Below are positions 58,447 through 64,000 of a DNA stretch of 64,000 bases, in pieces. The DNA lies in NCBI RefSeq assembly GCF_024679095.1, contig NW_026112164.1, positions 186,001 through 250,000 on the forward strand, in the 5' to 3' direction. Below the pieces are notes generated by a model. That model saw only the letters and a program-made list of their open reading frames with translations, had not been told where the DNA came from and did not search any database. A program made the position numbers and the translations under genes. This stretch comes from Eriocheir sinensis. Taxonomy: Eukaryota > Arthropoda > Malacostraca > Decapoda > Varunidae. The first letter of the stretch is position 1; the number at the start of each line of letters is the position of its first letter.

Positions 58447-59283
58447 TTAACAGTGCGCACTTATACACTTCACCCTGAACTATGTTGTTTTTCTGTTCTT
58501 TTCTTTCCCTGATTTTGGTTTTCTATGCACTTCTGCTATTTCCCACTGTTACTTTTCACCGTCGCTGCCATGCATTACAGGTCAAAAGAAGAAGAAGAAG
58601 AGAAAAACATCACTGAGAGATCTACAATTTTCAAAGACTTGTTCCCCAGCACGGGGTGTTCTCTTATCTTATTAATCAAGTAGTAAGCAAAGCAGCTCTG
58701 CCAGTCCATTTTACAAGTCTCTTGGTGGGCCATCTTCCACTGCTCCTCAGCCACTGCCATCGTCTGTTTGTTTACATGCAGCCGTGAGGTACCCACGCTC
58801 ATACCCATAACCATTTTCCATTCATAAGGACAACCAACAGCTCGTTCCCGGTTGGGCATATGGGCAACTCGGTTGCCCATAGCTAATGGTTGGACACCGC
58901 CTTTTAAGGCAGCACGCATGACGCCAACGGTAGGTAGACGTGACCCGTACATGTCAAAGCAGCACGAAACTCATGGCGGTAATGCTCGAAAGTCGTGATG
59001 GTAAGAATTTAGGACTAAGCGCTAAACTCGACGATCGCAAAACTCGGAGAGCGCGAAACTCGAGAGGGTGCTGTGTATAGTTACGCCGCATAAGAGATGC
59101 TTTAAGTATCATCTATATGTAGATTCTACCGCAATCTGGAAGTGTTGTTATATTTCTGCCATACAAAACTAACTGAGTGAATTTTGCACTGTCTGTATAT
59201 AGTTCCACCACTGTCCAAGGGTTAATTCATGATCTATTACCATAGATTATCAATCATCATCTCAGGCAAGACTTTACCGTCAC

Positions 59284-59408
59284 CAACCACTGATGTCGAT
59301 GACGGTCACGGTAACTGTTGTGTTGGCCGTACACTTCCCGTCAGTGACGGTGACGGTGAGGGTGTACTCGGCCTGCCTCTCCCAGTCCAGCTCAGTGGCC
59401 AGGTACAC
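59284..59408 (-). CDS. Cadherin gene, exon (end of a cadherin repeat)
   Basis: The minus-strand acceptor TCTGGCCTCCAG precedes GTG TAC CTG at 59408. The frame reads VYLATELDWERQAEYTL, TVTVTDGK, then VTVTVIDIS, the second half of an extracellular cadherin repeat (LDxE and xYxLxVxVxD blocks). The exon continues the preceding exon in phase 0 (...ASGE|VYLATELD). The donor is ambiguous: GTGACG after 59284 is my choice, GTTGGT after 59288 also fits, and reading beyond hits TGA. The product would be a transmembrane or secreted calcium-dependent adhesion protein. The exon lies between two inverted copies of a 35-bp minisatellite. Confidence 0.78.
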
Positions 59409-59447
59409 CTGGAGGCCAGACCACACCACCAGGACTCTCTCATTAAC

Positions 59448-59911
59448 CCGGTGGTGGTGGTAGCAGCGAGGGTCATGTTTCTTAATGGTCCCTCAAGTGA
59501 GAAAAATGAGAAAAATCACCCTCACACAAACCATTTCATAATACATATCAAAGCATTTGTGATCAGTTTATGTATCATCTATTTTGGGGGTTTATATCAT
59601 GGCACAAATTTGGCCGTCGCTGCTACATGGTAAAGCCACAAATTTTTGGTCGCTGCTACACGGTAAAGCCACAAATTTGGCCCGTCACTGCTACAGGGTA
59701 AAGCCACAAATTTGGCCAGTCGCTGCTACACGGTAAAGCCACAAATATATGGCCGTCGCTGCTACGGTAAAGCCACAAATTTGGCCGTCGCTGCTACGGT
59801 AAAGCCACAAATTTGGCCCGTCGCTGCTACGGTAAAGCCACAAATTTGGCCCATTGCTGCTACACGGTAAAGCCACAAATTTGGCCCGTCGCTGCTACAC
59901 GGTAAAGCCTC
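59448..59911. repeat. Right arm of the inverted pair (35-bp minisatellite, nine copies, plus flank)
   Basis: Reverse complement of 55727-56297. The flank 59448-59609 (TCATGTTTCTTAATGGTCCC, AAATCACCCTCACACAAACC) is followed by units AAAGCCACAAATTTGGCCCG at about 32-35 bp spacing to 59911. The arm lies inside a 790-bp cadherin intron (59409-60198). Confidence 0.92.
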
Positions 59912-60198
59912 TAGTACAAGCCACCTTCACTCCTCACACCAACTATTCCTAAAGGTTAAAGAATGAATCAATTGGGTTCTAATGAGTGTTTTTTTGTGTG
60001 TTCATGCTACTGAAAAAGGATCAAACTACCACCAGGGTCATGAAACTACACCTGGAAATGCCCTGAACTCATACGAAAGCCTTGGCAAGTATGTGACCTT
60101 GGGCGGCAAAATGTTTTAGAATAGACCCAAAGGAACAAACTGTTTTGCTGTCAGCACACCACCATTGTTTTTGTGCCTCCCCAGGGGCCCACACTCAC

Positions 60199-60335
60199 CT
60201 CCCCTGAGGCGCGCACCAGGAACTAGCTGTCAGGGTCGCCGCTGGTAATGAAGAAGTCCAGTTCGGCCACAGACTCATCAGCGTCCATCACGCTGAGCGT
60301 CACAACCGCCGTGCCCGCGACCGTGTCCTCAGGCA
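60199..60335 (-). CDS. Cadherin gene, exon with an in-frame TAG
   Basis: The acceptor CCTTGCCACCAG ends at 60336 and the donor GAG/GTGAGTGTG starts at 60198. The exon is 137 bp. It enters in phase 1, completing a Val codon with the G of the upstream exon, and leaves in phase 0. The frame gives PEDTVAGTAVVTLSVMDADE and LDFFITSGDPDS, the first half of a cadherin repeat with its DADE calcium-site motif. A TAG at 60225-60223 then precedes FLVRASGE. Gln (CAG) is the likely original codon, one base away. Either the gene is a pseudogene, the allele is null, or the base is an assembly error; all flanking splice sites are well kept. Confidence 0.83.
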
Positions 60336-60454
60336 CTGGTGGCAAGGAAAACTAATGTGGCAATGTAGATATACAAGACATTTACAGCCGGTGATGTATT
60401 ACAGAGAAAATCAGTTTCCTGCTGATCATTCATTAAACCCTTGCAGTGCCTCAC

Positions 60455-60689
60455 CAGCAGTGACGTAAGTGTCTTTGGCGAACACCGGAGGGTTGTCATT
60501 GTAGTCCTGGACCAGTACAGTGACTCTGGTGCTGGTGAACGGAGGCTTGGGGTCCGTGACAGTGAAGGAGTACTGGGCCATGGTCTCGCGGTCCAGTGGG
60601 GCGGCCAGGGTCAGCGTCCCAGTATGGGGATCAATGCGGAACGCTGACTTCACTACAGCGCTTTCATCAGGGCCGAGGCTGTGCTGGAT
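60455..60689 (-). CDS. Cadherin gene, exon (cadherin repeat with DYNDNPP linker)
   Basis: The acceptor CTCTCTCTCCTCAG ends at 60690 and the donor GCTG/GTGAGGC begins at 60454. The exon is 235 bp, entering in phase 0 and leaving in phase 1. The frame reads IQHSLGPDES, SAFRIDPHTGTLTLAAPLDRE, YSFTVTDPKPPF, RVTVLVQDYNDNPPVFAKD, then DTYVTA. The PLDRE and DxNDNxPxF blocks are diagnostic of classical extracellular cadherin repeats, which bind calcium at the inter-repeat hinge. A 117-bp intron separates it from the next exon and the phases match (G|TG gives Val). Which cadherin subfamily it belongs to cannot be told from 165 residues. Confidence 0.9.
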
Positions 60690-60744
60690 CTGAGGAGAGA
60701 GAGCAGACGCTTAACCCCTTGACTGTGCATTTCCTACCAGAAGA

Positions 60745-61915
60745 CTTCACCAAGCTACAGGAATGAAGCAAAAAGTGGCTGCTACAATTCAATGATGAAA
60801 AATGTAGTCTTGCACCTTGGGAGGGGATATCCAGCACACCAATACCACATGGGAAACACTCCACTATCCACCACAGAAGCAGAGAAAGACCTGGGAGTGT
60901 ATGTTACCAGGCTACCAGTGAAGGGATATTCAGCACACCAATACCACATGGGAAACACTTCACTATCCACCACAGAGGCAGAGAAAGACCTGGGAGTGTA
61001 TGTTACCAGGCTACCAGTGAAGGGATATCCAGCACACCAATACCACATGGGAAACACTCCACTATCCACCACAGAGGCAGAGAAAGACCTGGGAGTGTAT
61101 GTTACCAGGCTACCAGTGAAGGGATATCCAGCATACCAATACCACATGGGAAACACTCCACTATCCACCACAGAGGCAGAGAAAGACCTGGGAGTGTATG
61201 TTACCAGGCTACCAGTGAAGGGATATCCAGCACATCAATACCACATGGGAAACATTCCACTATCCACCACAGAGGCAGAGAAAGACCTGGGAGTGTGTTA
61301 CCAGGCTACCAGTGAAGGGATATCCAGCACACCAATACTACATGGGAAACACTCCACTATCCACCACAGAGGCAGAGAAAGACCTGGGAGTGTATGTTAC
61401 CAGGCTACCAGTGAAGGGATATCCAACACACCAATACCACATGGGAAACACTCCACTATCCACCACAGAGGCAGAGAAAGACCTGGGAGTGTATGTTACC
61501 AGGCTACCAGTGAAGGGATATCCAGCACACCAATACCACATGGGAAACACTCCACTATCCACCACAGAGGCAGAGAAAGACCTGGGAGTGTATGTTACCA
61601 GGCTACCAGTGAAGGGATATCCAGCACACCAATACCACATGGGAAACACTCCACTATCCACCACAGAGGCAGAGAAAGACCTGGGAGTGTATGTTACCAG
61701 GCTACCAGTGAAGGGATATCCAGCACATCAATACCACATGGGAAACACTCCACTATCCACCACAGAGGCAGAGAAAGACCTGGGAGTGTATGTTACCAGG
61801 TTACCAGTGAAGGGATATCCAGCACACCAATACCACATGGGAAACACTCCACTATCCACCACAGAGGCAGAAAAAGACCTGGGAGTGTATGTTATACTGA
61901 AGGAAGGAAGGAAAG
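60745..61915 (+). repeat. 99-bp minisatellite amplified from a LINE RT segment, 11 copies
   Basis: Upstream, 60745-60830 reads KLQE-stop-SKKWLLQFNDEKC then (one base shifted) VVLHLGRG, the RT region just after the FADD motif in CR1-like LINEs. From 60823 a unit of 99 bp (GYPAHQYHMGNTPLSTTEAE, then KDLGVYVTRLPVK) repeats with starts near 60823, 60923, 61022, 61121, 61220, 61317, 61416, 61515, 61614, 61713 and 61812. It corresponds to the HLG...YxMG...EKDLGVxV block of the RT. One unit (61220-61316) lacks 2 bp, which shifts the frame; otherwise no stop is present in any copy. The array lies within the intron upstream of cadherin exon 60455-60689, antisense to the gene. Confidence 0.9.
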
Positions 61916-62042
61916 ACTGAGGTGTGAATGGCAAAAAAAAAAAGATAAAAAAAAACTGTATAAAAGAAAATAAAGATAAGAAAAGGAGGAAATTAAAGAC
62001 AAAAGAAGAGAAAGAAACAAAGGAAGATTAGGATTAACTCAC

Positions 62043-62104
62043 CTTTGGAATGCTGAATGTCCTGTTCCTCCTCCTCCTCCTCCTCCTCCTCTTCTTCATC
62101 TTAT
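62043..62104 (-). CDS. Candidate upstream cadherin exon with Arg-repeat expansion
   Basis: The minus-strand acceptor TGCTTCCTTCATTTACAG (ending 62105) and donor CCAAAG/GTGAGTTAA (62042) are both good. The 62-bp exon ends in phase 0, as required by the next exon at 60689. In that frame it reads KMKK, then eight AGG Arg codons, then NRTFSIPK. The AGG run is an ordinary trinucleotide repeat, and the protein segment has no clear cadherin block, so this could be a chance pairing of splice signals. Confidence 0.4.
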
Positions 62105-62200
62105 CTGTAAATGAAGGAAGCAATTAACATCAAATAGAAATGCTGGCCCCTCCCTAGCTAAGATGACAGCCTTCGAGAGCACCAACATCATAACTAAGTA

Positions 62201-63124
62201 CAGTAAAACCCCGATTATCCGAAATGGAAGGGGGGAAGCCTCTTTCGGATAATCCGGATTTATGGCCGCCATTTTGATCGCCGCCAGTTTGATCGTCGGC
62301 ATTGTGTTCTGCTGTATGGTAAGGATGACTTTCTTCCTTTTCCCGGTTTCTTTCGGCATGGTGATGTAGAAAGAAGTGAGGTCGAAGCACAGGTAGAACG
62401 CGATGCGACTGCCCAGTGTGAAGTGTGTGACGCGACTGCCGCCGACTGACGATGTAAACAATGAAACCAAACAAACACACGCTAAACAAAGTAGTACGCT
62501 TAAAACGTGATGTAAATGTTTTATTGTACGTTTGTCTGTGTGTCTCCTTGTCTGGACCAGTGTATGTTGATACTTGTGAGCGTTGCAGATCTGAATTGTG
62601 AATGTTGCAGAGTGCGATTGTGAATGGTTGTGCAAGCTTGCAAGTGTGACCTTGATGCATCGTGCAGGTGGAGACACAGTATGATGACTCATATTATCGC
62701 AACTCTTATGTTGGAAGGGGAATGTGGCATGGAGTGGAGAGGGAGTCGTGTTTGTGTCGTTGTCTTGAGAGTACGGTGAGAGTAGTCGTGCAGTGGTTTG
62801 TTAGTTCGCCACCTACGTCCTTGCTGGGGCGAAGGTGCGGACGTGGTGTTGTTGAGAGTTTGTTTAATGTTTTTTGTCTAATACATTGATCTATTCGTTA
62901 CAAGCTATTTCGGCAATACGTATTAGAAAGCATATTCATTTTAACTGTTCTTATCAATTTTAAATGTGTTAATATAGTACATATGTAGTTACTTTTATTT
63001 ATTTTTGATGTTTTATAACGTTTTAGTATAGAAAAAAAATTAAATTTTAATTGCATTATCCAGATCAATTTCGGATAATCCGGTTTTTCGGATAATCCGC
63101 TTTCGGATAATCGGGGTTTTACTG
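62201..63124 (-). mobile_element. pogo/Tigger-type element, internally deleted
   Basis: The left end CAGTAAAACCCCGATTATCC is repeated in reverse complement at the right end (GGATAATCGGGGTTTTACTG, ending 63124), and TA flanks both ends (62199-62200, 63125-63126). Further GGATAATCCG words sit inside both ends. On the minus strand from 62359 a start MPKETGKRKKVILTIQQN resembles the extreme N-terminus of pogo/Tigger transposases (CENP-B-type DNA-binding domain). The frame then runs into the terminal repeat, so nearly all of the transposase is gone. 924 bp. Confidence 0.82.
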
Positions 63125-63377
63125 TATATATAAAATGTATGAAGTGTTTATCCTGCCGACCTCTATACCACATTACAACACACAACACAAAAATAACATG
63201 GAAATTCAAACAAAACCCAGGACTTCTTTTTCCCTCTCCAGTATGTGTTATCAGGGGTCAAAGTACGACAAACTATAAGGGGCGCATTGTAAGATATTTC
63301 ACCACCCAAGAACACATATTTGACAAGGCTTTTGTAGGAGTTGTTATATGACCCTGGTGATTGTTTGGCCCTTCTTC

Positions 63378-64000
63378 TGTACCATGAACCTAAGAGAAAC
63401 ATAATTGGTAAGGCTTTTGTAGGAGTTGTGGGCATATCCAGGGGTAGTTTTGTGACCCTGGTGGTAGTGTGACCCTTCTTCTGTACCAAGAACGTAAGAA
63501 ACACATCATTGGTAAGGCTTTCGTAGGAGTTGTGGGCATATCCAGGGGTAGTTTTATGGCCCTGGTGGTAGTTTGACCCTTCTTCTGTACCACAAACCTA
63601 AGAAACACATAATTGGTAAGGCTTTCGTAGGAGTTGTGGGCATATCCAGGGGTAGTTTTATGACCCTGGTGGTAGTGTGACCCTTCTTCTGTACCAAGAA
63701 CCTAAGAAACACATCATTGGTAAGGCCTTCCTAGGAGTTGTGGGCATATCCAGGGATAGTTTTGTGACCCTGATGGTAGTTTGACCTTTCTTCTGTACCG
63801 TGAACTTAAGAAACACATCATTGGTAAGGCCTTCCTAGGAGTTGTGGGCATATCCAGGGGTAGTTTTATGACCCTGGTGGTAGTGTGACCCTTCTTCTGT
63901 ACCAAGAACCTAAGAAACACATCATTGGTAAGGCCTTCCTAGGAGTTGTGGGCATATCCAGGGGTAGTTTTATGACCCTGGTGGTAGTGTGACCCTTCTT
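63378..64000. repeat. Minisatellite, unit 104 bp, at least six copies, open at the window end
   Basis: TACC(A/G) preceding the AAGAACCTAAGAAACACAT-like word begins at 63381, 63484, 63588, 63692, 63796 and 63900 (spacing 103-104). Units share TAGGAGTTGTGGGCATATCC and TGACCCTTCTTCTG. Copies are almost identical, and the array continues past 64000. Confidence 0.93.

Larger units (their letters stand above)
56648..59073. mobile_element. pogo/Tigger-like element with nested MITEs
   Basis: The left end CAGTACCCTCTCGACTTTCG and the right end, read inward, CAGCACCCTCTCGAGTTTCG match closely over 24 bases. TA precedes the left end, and TA lies two bases beyond the right CTG. Subterminal GCGAAACTCGAG and GCTAAACTCGACGATCGC words recur near both ends. 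Length without the two nested MITEs is about 1.44 kb. A minus-strand frame (58952-58575, 125 codons) has no transposase motif I recognise, so it appears non-autonomous. Confidence 0.65.

Noticed and set aside
60782..61934. Minus-strand frame with a repeated VFPMWYWCAGYPFTG motif over the 99-bp array
   Set aside because: It is the antisense of the RT-derived unit; the sense frame matches a known RT block and the antisense does not.
62096..62692. 198-codon minus-strand frame as a host gene
   Set aside because: It lies mostly inside the Tigger-type element and only the short MPKETGKRKK region is meaningful as a transposase remnant.

Overview
The window looks like nuclear DNA of an arthropod, most likely a decapod crustacean. 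The grounds are the very high density of (CT/GA)n, (CA/GT)n and (AAT)n microsatellites, an interstitial array of the arthropod telomere word TTAGG, many CR1/L2-like and jockey-like LINE copies with 3' tails typical of those groups, and spliced cadherin exons. No species can be named from the sequence. There is a 13-N assembly gap at 35957-35969 and no prokaryotic-style gene content.

Layout. 1-3.0 kb: a broken copy of a dispersed conserved protein (minus strand), then two minisatellites with units near 78 bp. 3.0-4.9 kb: a CR1-like LINE with an SGNH-esterase ORF1 and half an endonuclease, ending next to a (TC)n array. 4.9-27 kb: almost entirely microsatellites, polypurine/polypyrimidine tracts and purine-rich minisatellites. 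This part also holds three short antisense LINE 3' ends (10.1, 13.0 and 24.0 kb), a TTAGG array (21.1 kb) and short non-repetitive islands. 27.1-30.9 kb: a GC-rich LINE (zinc knuckle, endonuclease, RT) interrupted by an antisense L2/CR1 tail. 32.6-35.4 kb: a minus-strand jockey-like LINE whose 3' end is mirrored by a second tail. 36.0-47.1 kb: a LINE pile-up, including one L2-like element split by a 4.2 kb CR1-like insertion. 47.1-49.0 kb: a ZBED/hAT transposase pseudogene. 49.1-52.6 kb: two tandem arrays with units close to 200 bp. 52.8-55.2 kb: a 400-bp (GA)n array, a G-rich array and a 59-bp minisatellite bounded by two tRNA-derived SINE-like copies.

The one host gene with good support is a minus-strand cadherin gene covering about 59.3-60.7 kb, perhaps to 62.1 kb. 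Three exons can be chained: splice sites agree, intron phases match, and the joined reading frame gives consecutive cadherin repeats. One exon carries an in-frame TAG. The introns and flanks are packed with repeats. They include an 11-copy, 99-bp minisatellite that is an amplified piece of a LINE reverse transcriptase and keeps its reading frame. They also include two opposed arrays of the same 35-bp minisatellite that bracket one cadherin exon, and a pogo-like element carrying a PIF/Harbinger-type MITE and a piggyBac-type MITE only 12 bp apart. A second pogo/Tigger-type element lies at 62.2-63.1 kb.

No complete, undamaged protein-coding gene lies wholly inside the window. Every LINE and transposase copy carries stops, frameshifts, truncations or lost catalytic residues. 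The longest open frame in the LINE cluster (40465-41970) is an accidental fusion of three retrotransposon fragments. The observations most worth following are the RT-derived minisatellite, the cadherin exon bracketed by inverted arrays, the split L2 element with its chimeric ORF, and the in-frame hexanucleotide expansion inside an RT catalytic motif.
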